From assembly GCF_965204935.1 (NCBI RefSeq), contig NZ_CBDBFO010000002.1: DNA of 64,000 bases. One strand, written 5' to 3'. Each line of letters begins with the position of its first letter. Positions within the stretch are counted from its first letter, which is position 1. The position numbers and the translations under genes are program-made. Below, piece after piece: positions 7,560 to 16,069 of this stretch. This DNA comes from Hoeflea_A sp965204935. GTDB taxonomy: Bacteria; Pseudomonadota; Alphaproteobacteria; Rhizobiales; Rhizobiaceae. The notes under the pieces are model-generated. The model was not told the DNA's origin, ran no database searches, and saw only the letters and a list, made by a program, of their open reading frames with translations.

Positions 7560-7856
7560 ATGAAGAAACTGATCCTTTCGCTGACGGTCCTGCTTTCCGC
7601 GACGCCGGCGGTCGCCGTCCAGACATATGATATCGGCAACAGGACCTGCAGCCAGGTTCAGGCGATTGTCCAACGCGATGGTGTCGCCCAATTGCGCTAC
7701 AATTCAAAGAGCAATCCATCCGTGCCGATCTACAAGAGATATGTTGCGGGAAGCACCTACTGCGGGTCGCGTTCGATCGCCAATCTGGCGACCGTTCCCA
7801 CGCGTGACAACGCCGCCTGCCGCGTCAAGATCTGCAAGCGCTTCGGCGATCGGTAG
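7560..7856 (+). CDS. Small secreted four-cysteine protein, paralogue 3
   Basis: This 98-residue protein has a signal peptide (MKKLILSLTVLLSATPAVA) and a diverged version of the same mature domain: YDIGNRTCSQVQAIVQRDG, then NPSVPIYKRYVAGSTYC, and CRVKIC. The four-cysteine spacing and the NPS-x-PIY motif are kept. The ATG at 7560 places the signal peptide first; the in-frame extension to 7446 reads as non-coding. It is the most distant of the three copies and so probably the product of the oldest duplication. Function unknown. Confidence 0.78.
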   Translation: MKKLILSLTVLLSATPAVAVQTYDIGNRTCSQVQAIVQRDGVAQLRYNSKSNPSVPIYKRYVAGSTYCGSRSIANLATVPTRDNAACRVKICKRFGDR

Positions 7857-7926
7857 AGCGTGTCTGGCGTTTGCAATCTCCGTTAAAGCAGGTATCTGTC
7901 CCCCGGGCATAATTGCATCGGAGAGG

Positions 7927-8325
7927 ATGATGACAACTGCGGACAGCGGAACACCGACGGGCGACCTCACATTGCGCACATTGGCAATGCCGAGCGATGC
8001 GAACGCGGCCGGAGACATTTTCGGTGGCTGGGTCATGGCGCAGATGGATCTGGCCTGCGGCATTCGTGCGGCAGAACGTGCCGGCGGCAGGGTCGTCACC
8101 GCAGCGGTGAACGAAATGGTCTTTGAAAAACCGATGCATGTCGGCGACACGCTGTGTGTCTATACGCACATTGAGAAAATCGGCCGCACGTCAATGACAC
8201 TCGATGTCGAGGCCTGGGCGCAGCGTTATCTGCGCCCGCACCGCGAAAAGGTGATTGTCGGCCGCTTTGTGATGGTTGCGCTCGATGAGGATGGCAAGCC
8301 AACGCAGATACGCGATTCGGAGTGA
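7927..8325 (+). CDS. Acyl-CoA thioesterase, hotdog fold (YciA-like)
   Basis: The 132-residue protein has the single hotdog-domain pattern: LTLRTLAMPSDANAAGDIFG near residue 14, GGWVMAQMDLACGIRAAERA, then EMVFEKPMHVGDTLCVYTHI. The N-A-x-G-D-I-F-G-G segment carries the active-site Asp of YciA-type thioesterases, which hydrolyse acyl-CoAs of varied chain length in the cytoplasm. GGAGAGG directly abuts two consecutive ATGs (7927 and 7930). The AEC permease gene follows 23 bp downstream on the same strand. Confidence 0.9.
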   Translation: MMTTADSGTPTGDLTLRTLAMPSDANAAGDIFGGWVMAQMDLACGIRAAERAGGRVVTAAVNEMVFEKPMHVGDTLCVYTHIEKIGRTSMTLDVEAWAQRYLRPHREKVIVGRFVMVALDEDGKPTQIRDSE

Positions 8326-8348
8326 GAGAAAGCGGCCGGGGATAAGAC

Positions 8349-9293
8349 ATGCTTGCGAAAGTCGTTTCGATCCTGCTGCCGATCTTCTTTATCATGGGGC
8401 TCGGCTATGCCTCCGGCAGATTTGGTATTCTCGGAGACAACAGCGCGCCGATCCTCAATCGGTTCGTAACCCAGTTCTCGCTTCCGCTCCTGCTGTTCGG
8501 CGCGCTTGCGGGCTCGCCCCTTGACCAGACATTCAATCTGGCGTTCTTCGTTTCGTTTGGAGCCGCATCCTTTGTTTGTTTTTTGCTGCCGCTTGTGCTG
8601 CTGCCACGTCGCGACGCCGGTATTCAGAAACGGGCAATGCGCGGTCTTGGCGCGTCCTTCCCGAGTGTCAGCTTCGTTGGAATTCCATTGCTGACGCCGA
8701 TTGTCGGTGCGCTGGCGCTTCCGGCCGTGGGCGTTTCCAACATCATCTCCCTGACCGTGCTGGCAATTGCGATGCTGATTCTCGAGCTCGCCCGCAGCGG
8801 CACCGGCAGTTTTCTGACCGCCTTGCGCACGGCGCTCTTCCATACGTTCAAGAACCCGATGATCCTGGCGATGCTGTGCGGTGCCGCCTACTCGATGAGC
8901 GGTTGGCCGCTTCCGGAATGGATCCACCGGACGACGCAAATCATTGGCGCAGCAACCCCGGCTGTGGCGCTTTTTGCCATGGGTGAGGCACTGGTCAAAT
9001 CCCGTCTGGCGGGCCTGGGCGAAATCGGTTTGCTGACGGCGGTCAAACTTGTCGCGATGCCGCTCATCACCATGGGCGTCTTGCTGCTCTTTCCCGACGT
9101 CGATCCCAAATGGGCGGTTTCGGCCGTGTTGATGGCGGCCCTTTCGACAGCAGTTCTCGATTACATCGTTGCAAGCGAATACCACGAAGACGTTCAGGAA
9201 GCGTCTGACCTTGTATTGCTGACAACACTTTTGTCCGCGGCCACCTTGCCGGTGTTCATCATCCTGAGCCTGCGGATCTGGCCAATTGCCTGA
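8349..9293 (+). CDS. AEC-family (auxin efflux carrier-like) permease
   Basis: The 314-residue integral membrane protein has about ten hydrophobic helices in two halves and the AEC-family pattern (FFIMGLGYASGRFGILGDNS, then LNRFVTQFSLPLLLF at the N terminus; a conserved ...TPAVALFAMGEALV in the second half). Bacterial members export or import small organic acids such as malate or malonate; the substrate is not predictable. Its 3' end overlaps the remnant 3' end of the convergent, IS-split EmrB-like gene by 35 bp. Confidence 0.88.
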   Translation: MLAKVVSILLPIFFIMGLGYASGRFGILGDNSAPILNRFVTQFSLPLLLFGALAGSPLDQTFNLAFFVSFGAASFVCFLLPLVLLPRRDAGIQKRAMRGLGASFPSVSFVGIPLLTPIVGALALPAVGVSNIISLTVLAIAMLILELARSGTGSFLTALRTALFHTFKNPMILAMLCGAAYSMSGWPLPEWIHRTTQIIGAATPAVALFAMGEALVKSRLAGLGEIGLLTAVKLVAMPLITMGVLLLFPDVDPKWAVSAVLMAALSTAVLDYIVASEYHEDVQEASDLVLLTTLLSAATLPVFIILSLRIWPIA

Positions 9294-9391
9294 AGCGCCC
9301 GAACGGGCGGATATCGAGCCAGCCGGCATAGCCGCGCGAACCGGTGGGCGTTGGACTGCGGAAGAAGATTGCCAGGATCGCCAGCCCGTAG

Positions 9392-9400
9392 GTACAGAAG
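9392..9400. repeat. Target-site duplication GTACAGAAG (left copy)
   Basis: The 9-bp GTACAGAAG directly precedes the IS end CAGCAATTCTAATTTTGG and is repeated exactly at 13292-13300 after the other end, marking the insertion event in the EmrB-like gene. Confidence 0.95.
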
Positions 9401-9504
9401 CAGCAATTCTAATTTTGGCTCATTTTTGGGTCTCAGAGCCTGAATCTAAAGTTTTACGTTGCATTGCAGTGCCTTGCCAGTCTGCGTGTCACCAGGCGGA
9501 TGCT

Positions 9505-9797
9505 CTGATGTCCGCTGTCAAGGTTTGGCACGTCGAATATCCGGCCGATCCAGAACGAGGAGGAGATCGGCTGTTCATGATATTGATCGCGCATGGGTGG
9601 AGGCGGAACTGAAGGACGTCGGTGATCAAGCTCTGATGCGCGGGTTGGCTACCGCATTTCCGATTGTGCGTCCGGGTCTGTTCCTGTCTTACAGCGGGCG
9701 TCGGCCAGTAGCCGGCCACAAAGCATTCGACGGACATTTCCCTGCCGTGGTCCCGCCTCCGCCCATGCGCGAGTTTCGTGTTGCCACAAGGGCAAGA
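9505..9797 (-). ncRNA. Candidate bridge-RNA region of the IS110/IS1111 element
   Basis: These 293 bp between the transposase stop and the element end contain no convincing gene. Recent work showed that IS110-family elements express a non-coding bridge RNA from a non-coding end, downstream of the coding sequence in the IS1111 subgroup, which pairs with target and donor DNA. Here the target would be the IS5 sequence around GGATGCT/TGCAAT. No structure was computed, so this is a position-based proposal only. Confidence 0.35.
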
Positions 9798-10907
9798 TCA
9801 GCTTGCCTGCGCCTCCCTGGCAACGGCCCACATGAAGCCGGCCAGTTCGCGGGCGACCGCAGTGCAGACCACCGTTGGCCGCTTGCCGCGTCCACTCAGC
9901 GTTCGGTACCGGGCCGTCAAGCGGCTCTGCGCCTTCCATGCGATCTCGCGCACGCGCGGTGACGCCTGCTCCAGTCTGTACAGCTTCTTTATCCCGACCC
10001 TGGGCGGATGCCGATAGGCCCAGGCGCTCTCGACCAGCATTTGGCGCACCCGGCTGTTTCCTGCCTTGGTGATGCCGCCGCGCCTGATAGTGTCGCCAGT
10101 CGAGCGCTCACCGGGAACGAGGCCGAGATATCCCATGAGCTGGCGCGGACTTTCGAACCGGCTCACGTCGCCAACTTCGGTGACGAATGTCACAGCGACG
10201 ATCAGGTCCACGCCACGCAAAGTCCGGAGCGCTCGTACGACCGGTGCCAACGACCAGGCCGGAACGAACTCCTCGATGGTGCGCTCCAGCCGTTCAACCC
10301 GCTCTTTGGAGATGCGTACGGCTTCAACCATTTCCTGGAGCGCAATCTGGTGCGCCGGGTGATCGAACGTCTGTTCCTGCAACCAGCGCAAATAGCGCAT
10401 CGTCCAGCCTTTCTTGCGCGGATAGACGCGGCCGTGCTTGAGCATGAAAGCGCTCACCTGCTGGCGATGGACCCGCAGCACCTCGACCGCTGCCGACCGT
10501 GCGCGGACGAGATCCCGCATCGCCTCGTGGCCTGCATCGGGAACCCACACCGCAGTAAGCTCGCCGGCGCGCAAAAGCCGGGCGAGCGAGAGAGCGTCCC
10601 GGCGGTTCGTCTTCACCCGGTCGCCAGGCTTCCTTGGGATCAGCGACGGGGCGACGACCGTGCATTCATGCCCGAGAGAACGGATGAGCCGATAGAGCCC
10701 ATAGCCTGTCGGTCCGGCCTCATAGCAAAAATGCAGTCGATCAAATCTGTCGGCGATCCGCTGAATGGTCCGGCGCATGCTTGCGACACAAGCGTCGACT
10801 TCTCCGAAGAAGCGAACTTCTCCCTCACGGCCCGCATCGGCAATCGCGATGGCGTTTCTCAATTTGGCAACATCGATTCCGACAAATGCTTCTCTATAAT
10901 CTGCCAC
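9798..10907 (-). CDS. IS110-family transposase (DEDD recombinase)
   Basis: The 369-residue protein has the N-terminal RuvC-like DEDD domain (EAFVGIDVAKLRNAIAIADAG, FCYEAGPTGYGLYRL, KTNRRDALSLARLLRAG) and the C-terminal transposase_20 domain (MGYLGLVPGERSTGDTIRRG, then TKAGNSRVRQMLVESAW with the conserved serine). The start is GTG at 10907, because AGGAGG lies 7 nt upstream and VADYREAFVGID is a typical IS110 opening. Longer in-frame starts to 11093 run out of the element into IS5 DNA. The gene appears intact. Confidence 0.9.
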   Translation of the reverse strand: MADYREAFVGIDVAKLRNAIAIADAGREGEVRFFGEVDACVASMRRTIQRIADRFDRLHFCYEAGPTGYGLYRLIRSLGHECTVVAPSLIPRKPGDRVKTNRRDALSLARLLRAGELTAVWVPDAGHEAMRDLVRARSAAVEVLRVHRQQVSAFMLKHGRVYPRKKGWTMRYLRWLQEQTFDHPAHQIALQEMVEAVRISKERVERLERTIEEFVPAWSLAPVVRALRTLRGVDLIVAVTFVTEVGDVSRFESPRQLMGYLGLVPGERSTGDTIRRGGITKAGNSRVRQMLVESAWAYRHPPRVGIKKLYRLEQASPRVREIAWKAQSRLTARYRTLSGRGKRPTVVCTAVARELAGFMWAVAREAQAS

Positions 10908-11907
10908 GGCTCGTCCTCCTGTGATGAGGATCGGCTCAGCCCATCCGAGCAACCCTCGAACGTGCAGTGTAGGGCGAGCCACCTCACCGGTAGAAACGGA
11001 CATACGGTCTTGCAATGTGCGCCCAGGCGGTTGAACTTTCGACGGTGTTCTCCCAGTCTTTGGCCAACCGGCGGCACCTTCCCAACCATGCAAAAGTACG
11101 CTCGACCACCCAACGCATGGGCAGCAGAACGAAACCCTTTACCGCACCTGGTCGCTTGACGATCTCCAGGGTCCACTTGTTGCCCATGGTTTGTCGGAGC
11201 TTGTCACCTGCATACCCGCCGTCGGCGAAAATATGGCGCAGCCAGGGGAACTTTTTACCGACAGCCTTGAGCACATCGGGTGCACCGTCACGGTCCTGGA
11301 TGTTGGCGGCATGAACGATGATCACCAGCAGAAGCCCAAGGACGTCCGTCACGATATGACGCTTGCGCCCCTTGGTCTTTTTGCCGGCGTCATAGCCGCA
11401 AACACCACCACTTTCTGTCGTTTTTACGCTTTGGCTGTCGATCACGCCAGCCGTCGGCTGCGCATCGCGCCCTTCCAATTCACGGGCAGCGGTGACCAGC
11501 AGATCGTTCATTGCCTCCAGAATACCGGCATTGCGCCAAGCGTAGAAATATCCCTGCACTGTCGTCATGGGCGGGAAGTCAATTGGCAGCGCACGCCACT
11601 GACAGCCTGTCGATCCGATGTAGAAAATCGCGTTGATTACTTCGCGCATGTCTGCGGTCCGGGGGCGTCCTCCGGGGCGTGCTGGTGGAACCATAGGTTC
11701 GAGGATTGCCCATTCTTCGTTCGTAACGTCACTTGGATAACGATCCGTTTTGCGGTTATACGTGAGGCGGGCGGTATCAGTCCAAGGCACAGTGGTTCCT
11801 CCGTTCGGTTTTCGATTGCGAACATGGAATCACAATTGACTGGTATCGCTCAACAATTTTTCCCAAAGACTTTTCGGTCAGGCTCTCAGATGAATTTGAG
11901 CTGATTT

Positions 11908-13227
11908 TCAGGAGGGTTTAGGTTGCTTCCGGGCTGACTTGACGGTCGGTGGTGGCTCACCATCGACAAGTGTTCGTATGAGTGCACCCCAATCCGGGAA
12001 GATCAAGTAGCAAACAATCGTGCGGATGTGATCGAAGAACCGATACCGCGCCGCTAAAACACTGCGGGCTTTCTTCCAGAGCGCTTCGAGTACATCACAA
12101 ACTGTATGCATGGCGAAGGCGAGCAGATTGAGCGTCGCCAGCACAGATGCCAGATAATTGTCGCCATGCCCAAAGTTGTGCTCCAGATTGTATCCCCGGG
12201 TTTTCAGAACATTGAAGGTCTCATTTTCAATCTTCCACCGTGCGCGTCCGCAAGCGGCAAGGTCCCCGACATTGGTCTCATCGACAGCGATGTTGGTCAC
12301 AAAGCTGTTGCGATATGTGGTCTTCCCTTTGGTGTTGATAATCTCGATTTCGAACCAGTTGACGTGGGTCGCGTCCTTGCCATCGCGCAGGGGTACATCA
12401 TTCAGCCAGCGATAGATGTGGGTGGCAGCCTTGCGACCCTTTTTGATACGACGGCGCTTTGTCGAGTTGATCTCGGCACCGTCCAGCCACTCGTACAACG
12501 TCTTATGGGACAAGGACTTGGCAGTCAGAATGAAGTCGCCGCCAACCGACTGAATCGTATCAACAATCGGCTGATTAGCATACAGGTCATCGCCAAGATA
12601 AACTGGCTTTAGCGAAGCGTAACGTTTCCCATTGGCGGCAAGCCAGCGTTTGACGGCATTCCTTTCACAATCCTGTTTCGCATGACCGTCCTGCGGGCTA
12701 ATAAATTCCGGCTGCAGCGGTATCGCTCGGCTGTCACCCGGGACGACGACCGCGGCGGAAACCATGGTGTGAAAATACTCGGTGCCGCCATCATTGCGCT
12801 TGCGATGAGAACAATTCCGGCAATGCAACTTGCGGCTACAGAAATATTCTGTGCCATCAAGTGCAATCAGCACGCGACCATCCAGACATCGGAAAGGCTC
12901 CAAACCGTTATGGCTTTTCAGATGGTCAACAAGGTTATCAAACTGCCCAAAGAGATGCTGCGGTTCAGCCTCATCAAGCATCGAGCGGATATGATTATCG
13001 CTCGGAAGCTTCTTGATTCCGAACAACGTCTGACAGTTCGAGCAACCGTTACCCGCTTGCATCTCGCGCTGATGCGACAGGAACGACGGAGACTGCATGA
13101 AAAATATCGAAAACGCCGACAGGCCGATATCTGCCATCGTGTAACTCGTGTTTGGGCCAACCCGTCGGTCAGGCAAGTTCGCGCAGCACGATCTGAGCGA
13201 GCCAATGAGGGAATCCAAGTGTAACAC
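11908..13227 (-). CDS. DDE transposase of the 1438-bp IS, copy 1
   Basis: This 439-residue protein is identical to that encoded at 58608-59927. Candidate DDE residues are in LIALDGTEYFCS, PVYLGDDLYANQPIVDTIQS and RARWKIENETFNVLK; the R-x3-E spacing followed by K recalls the YREK signature of IS4-type transposases. It has two CxxC-type pairs (HCRNCSH and GCSNC). The frame begins with GTG at 13227, close to the IS end. The gene is intact although the left end of its IS is interrupted by other elements. Confidence 0.88.
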   Translation of the reverse strand: MLHLDSLIGSLRSCCANLPDRRVGPNTSYTMADIGLSAFSIFFMQSPSFLSHQREMQAGNGCSNCQTLFGIKKLPSDNHIRSMLDEAEPQHLFGQFDNLVDHLKSHNGLEPFRCLDGRVLIALDGTEYFCSRKLHCRNCSHRKRNDGGTEYFHTMVSAAVVVPGDSRAIPLQPEFISPQDGHAKQDCERNAVKRWLAANGKRYASLKPVYLGDDLYANQPIVDTIQSVGGDFILTAKSLSHKTLYEWLDGAEINSTKRRRIKKGRKAATHIYRWLNDVPLRDGKDATHVNWFEIEIINTKGKTTYRNSFVTNIAVDETNVGDLAACGRARWKIENETFNVLKTRGYNLEHNFGHGDNYLASVLATLNLLAFAMHTVCDVLEALWKKARSVLAARYRFFDHIRTIVCYLIFPDWGALIRTLVDGEPPPTVKSARKQPKPS

Positions 13228-13291
13228 GCAACAAACGAATCATAGATCGAGCGATTTGAGAATCCCAAAAATCCCAAAATTAGAATTGCTG

Positions 13292-13300
13292 GTACAGAAG
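13292..13300. repeat. Target-site duplication GTACAGAAG (right copy)
   Basis: Exact repeat of 9392-9400, directly after the IS end AGAATTGCTG. It restores the reading frame of the EmrB-like gene when one copy and the IS are removed. Confidence 0.95.
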
Positions 13301-14776
13301 GCCATATATTGCGCAATCTCGAATATCGACTGTAGCTGCGACTGCGTCTGCAACAGGTCGGCCACATACACCATCTTCGTATTGTAGCTGACATTGCCGA
13401 GGTCGTTCAGATATTGCTGCAAGGCCGGGTTCGCGGGGCTGATCTCGCCGACATGGCGGCTCCAGTTGGCAAGCTGCCCGTTGTAATAAAGCGTTCCAAC
13501 AGCTGTTGTTCCGAACGAAAATCCAAGCGTCTTGGTCAGGTTGAAGAGGCCGGCCCCCTCATCGCGTTTGTCGGGAGGCAGATTCGCGAAGGCACGCGCT
13601 GCAAGGATCGGAAAGACCAGCATCATGCCGAATACGATCAGAACCCCGGGCGGGACGGCCTCCCACATGCCTATGTTCCCATCAAGCCGGCTGAACCAGA
13701 GCCAGCCAGAACCCATGATCGCACAGGCCAGGACATAGCTCTGCCTGAACGACAGGAATGATTGCAGCCTGCCGGCCACAAAACTGCCGGTGACACCGCC
13801 GGCGCCATAGCAGCCGATCACGACGCCCGCTGTCGATGCCTGCCACCCGAGCCCGTCGACAAACAGCTGCGGTGCAAGGATCATCAGCGCCAGGAAGGTG
13901 CTTCCCATGGCCGTCACCACAAGGCAACAGAGCGTAAAATTGATATCGGCGAAAAGCCGGATGTCGATGATGTGCCGCTGGCCGAGATAGGCACCACGCC
14001 CGATGACAACCAGTGCCGCCACAAAGGAAATGAGAAACAGATGCACAATCGTGTGGGAGCCGAACCAATCGAGCTTGTCGCCTTGATTGAGCGCAATCTG
14101 CATCGTCGAAAGCATGGCCACCAGGAATCCCAGTCCCAGCCAGTCGGTGCGCATCGGTATGTGCGGCGTGCGTCGGACGAAGGACAGGATGAGGATGGTG
14201 GCCACGGCGCCAACGGGGACGTTTACCCAGAAATTCCAGCGCCAGTCCAGATCCTGCGCCAGATAGCCGCCAAGCATCGGACCGAGTGCCGGCCCGCCCA
14301 TGACACCGACGACCCAGAACGCAAGGATCCGTGTACGCTCCTTTTCTTCCACCGCGTCGATCAGCATGGCCTGCGACAACGGGATGAGCGGACCGGAAAA
14401 CAGTCCCTGCACAAACCGGAACGCGACGATCATGTCGAGGTCCTGGGCAAGGCCGCAGGCCACGGAAGAGGCAACGAAACCAATCACTGCCGTCAATATG
14501 AGCACCTTGCGTCCGAGCATGCGCGACAGGTGGCCCGTGATGCCGATTACGATGGCCTGTCCGACCGCGAACATGGTCACGACCCAGGTGACTTCATCGG
14601 TGGTCGCATTCAGGTTGCCCGCCATATAGGGCAGCGCCACCGTTACGATCGTCAGATCGATAGACGCCATCAAGGATATGAACAGCGTCGTAACGACGAT
14701 CATCGTCCGGTGAAAACCGGGCGGCAGCGGCTTGATCTGGTTGGCTGGCTCCTGGGCCATCGGCACGTCCTAGCGC

Positions 14777-15844
14777 CTACTGGCTCTGCGCCGGTGGCGG
14801 ATCGTCCGTATTGACCTCAACAGCGGCGCTGGCGCCGATCCGATATGGAAAACCGTCCTCTGATTCGGAAAGGGAAATGCGGACGGGGATGCGTTGGGTG
14901 ACCTTGACCCAGTTGCCTGTCGTGTTCTGTGCCGGCAAAAGAGAGAAAGACGCTGCCGAACTGAATCCGATGCTCTCCACGACACCGTCGAAAGTCTTGT
15001 CGTCATACATGTCGAGGGTAACGGTCACCGGCTGCCCGGGCCTGATTCGGTCGACATTGGTCTCCTTGAAATTGGCGTCGATCCACCAGGTCTCGGTCTC
15101 GATGAACGGAAACAGCTGGTCGCCCGTGCTGACAACATCGCCCGTGCGCAGCGACAGGTTCGTCACGTATCCATCGGCCGGCGCAACAATGGTGGCCCAT
15201 TGCTTGTTGAGTTTTGCCTGGGTAACGGCCGCCTCGGCCTGCTGGATCTGAGCGTTGATCGATTCGGGTGTTCCATACTCTTTCTCGGCGACGGTCAGGT
15301 CGGCCATCAGCGTATCCAGTTTCGATTTCGCCTCGGCCAGGCTGTTTTCGACCTCGACGCCCTTCAGCACCGGTTCGACGCCGTCCCGCACCAGCGGCTT
15401 GGTTGCCTTTGACAGTTGCTCTGCGGTCGCCACAAGCGCCTTCTGCTCGGCCACCTGCGCCTTGGCAGCATCAACTCGCGCCTTTCCCGCTTCTATGTCC
15501 TGATGGACCAGCACCAGCGCGGCCTCGGCGGCGCTGAGCTCTGCATCGTATAGGCTGGAATCCAGCGCAAAGAGCTTGTCTCCCGCCTTGACGAGTTGAT
15601 TGTCCCCGACGAAGACTTCGGCGACTTCGCCGTCAACGCGCGGCGAGATCCATACGAAGTTAGCATTCACATAAGCATTGTCCGTCGCAGGATGGTCCCG
15701 CTCGAAATTCCAATACACGTAGATGCCGAACAGGAGCAGACCGCCCACCGCCAGTGCCGCGACTACGATCAGCCCTTCACGCAACTTGCTCGGCGCTTGT
15801 TCGCCACCAGCCGCTTCGGCCTTTTGATCCGGCTCCGCATTCAT
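14777..15844 (-). CDS. HlyD-family membrane fusion protein (EmrA-like)
   Basis: The 355-residue adaptor has a short cytoplasmic N terminus, one membrane helix (residues about 24-46, LIVVAALAVGGLLLFGIYVY), ATDNAYVNANFVWISPRVDGEV, a lipoyl-like half (VKAGDKLFALDSSLYDAEL), a long coiled-coil hairpin (about 95-215) and the beta-barrel region APADGYVTNLSLRTGDVV. Such proteins link a DHA2 exporter to an outer-membrane channel. It lies 16 bp upstream of the EmrB-like gene in one operon. Since that exporter is split by an IS, this adaptor probably has no partner here and may be on the way to loss. Confidence 0.9.
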   Translation of the reverse strand: MNAEPDQKAEAAGGEQAPSKLREGLIVVAALAVGGLLLFGIYVYWNFERDHPATDNAYVNANFVWISPRVDGEVAEVFVGDNQLVKAGDKLFALDSSLYDAELSAAEAALVLVHQDIEAGKARVDAAKAQVAEQKALVATAEQLSKATKPLVRDGVEPVLKGVEVENSLAEAKSKLDTLMADLTVAEKEYGTPESINAQIQQAEAAVTQAKLNKQWATIVAPADGYVTNLSLRTGDVVSTGDQLFPFIETETWWIDANFKETNVDRIRPGQPVTVTLDMYDDKTFDGVVESIGFSSAASFSLLPAQNTTGNWVKVTQRIPVRISLSESEDGFPYRIGASAAVEVNTDDPPPAQSQ

Positions 15845-15985
15845 GGGCTCTTCCCCTCACAGCACTTCAACGCCTGGCGCAACGACTGCCGGCAGATTGG
15901 ATTCGCTCTAGGATTTCACATTATTGGCTGGCTGCGCAATTACAACATTCCATGGCGCTGTTTCGCCGTTTCGCACTCTTCCTGT

Positions 15986-16009
15986 CTCCTGACACAACAC
16001 TGTCAGGAG
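15986..16009. promoter_or_regulatory. 9-bp perfect dyad between the emrA-like gene and uvrB
   Basis: CTCCTGACA (15986-15994) and TGTCAGGAG (16001-16009) form a perfect 9-bp inverted repeat with a 6-nt spacer, 60 nt before the uvrB start and about 140 nt before the divergent adaptor gene. This size and symmetry fit a repressor operator. No regulator gene is adjacent. Confidence 0.5.
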
Positions 16010-16069
16010 GGGTAAAAATCAGCGTCCGAAACCCTTTCCATTTTTGATTTCACTCGCCATATTCGCTGC

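Larger units (their letters stand above)
9505..11010 (-). mobile_element. IS110-family (probably IS1111 subgroup) element nested in the IS5-type element
   Basis: The boundaries were placed by restoring the interrupted IS5 transposase frame: left junction after 9504, right junction before 11011, ambiguous by a shared CT. The element is about 1506 bp. It has no long terminal inverted repeat, but ATGTCCG occurs near the left end and its inverse CGGACAT near the right end (10997-11003), like the subterminal repeats of IS1111 elements. The long non-coding part lies downstream of the transposase (9505-9797), also the IS1111 arrangement. Confidence 0.8.
9454..11790 (-). pseudogene. IS5-family transposase, split near its 3' end by an IS110-type element
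   Basis: The frame starts at GTG 11790 (GGAGG 7 nt upstream) with MPWTDTARLTYNRKTDRYP and shows the DDE residues in GVIDSQSVKTTE, HIFADGGYAG and ERTFAWLGRCRRLAKDWE. At ...STAWAHIA (codon ending 11011) the frame is interrupted and continues as an aberrant tail to a stop at 10984. The true C terminus SIRLVTRRLARHCNAT lies at 9504-9454, on the other side of the IS110-type element, and joins in frame. Only the last 16 or so residues are displaced, so partial activity cannot be excluded. Confidence 0.85.
9436..11885 (-). mobile_element. IS5-family (IS1031-type) element nested in the 1438-bp IS
   Basis: The terminal inverted repeats begin GAGCCTGA at 9436 and end TCAGGCTC at 11885. The 3-bp duplication TCA flanks both sides (9433-9435 and 11886-11888), the TNA target typical of IS1031-type elements. 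Comparison with the uninterrupted IS copy at 59.9 kb confirms that the sequence resumes exactly after removal. The element is itself split by an IS110-type insertion; without that it would be about 944 bp, close to the 932-bp relative at 54929-55860. Confidence 0.9.
9401..13291 (-). mobile_element. 1438-bp DDE insertion sequence, copy 1, carrying two nested insertions
   Basis: The ends are CAGCAATTCTAATTTTGG at 9401 and its inverse finishing at 13291 (18 bp perfect, then imperfect), flanked by the 9-bp duplication GTACAGAAG. Subtracting the inner 2450-bp element and its 3-bp duplication gives 1438 bp, exactly the length of the second copy at 58544-59981. Nested elements lie between the transposase stop and the left end (9436-11885), so the transposase gene itself is intact. 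The family is not certain: the 9-bp duplication and a YREK-like region would fit IS4-type or unclassified (ISNCY) elements. Confidence 0.92.
9259..14760 (-). pseudogene. EmrB/QacA-type MFS drug exporter (DHA2), split by an insertion sequence
   Basis: The 5' part (14760 down to 13292) encodes a 14-helix-type DHA2 exporter (TLFISLMASIDLTIVTVALP, later GVMGGPALGPMLGGYLAQ and WRWNFWVNVPVGA). At ...IAQYMAFCT it runs into the IS end and picks up a foreign tail. The missing C terminus is present beyond the IS: after the second copy of the 9-bp duplication, 9391-9259 reads on in frame as YGLAILAIFFRSPTPTG and ends at a TGA at 9259. Removing the IS and one duplication gives 1608 bp, an intact 535-residue gene. 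The adjacent HlyD-type adaptor remains intact. GTG at 14766 is an alternative start; ATG 14760 has AGGA at good spacing. Confidence 0.9.

Noticed and set aside
13762..14814. 350-codon plus-strand open frame
   Set aside because: It is antisense to the EmrB-like exporter, and its composition (His/Arg/Asp-rich, no domain pattern) is that of a shadow frame.
15845..16069. LexA (SOS) box controlling uvrB
   Set aside because: No GTTC-N7-GTTC or GAAC-N7-GAAC pattern of alphaproteobacterial LexA was seen; only the CTCCTGACA dyad is present.
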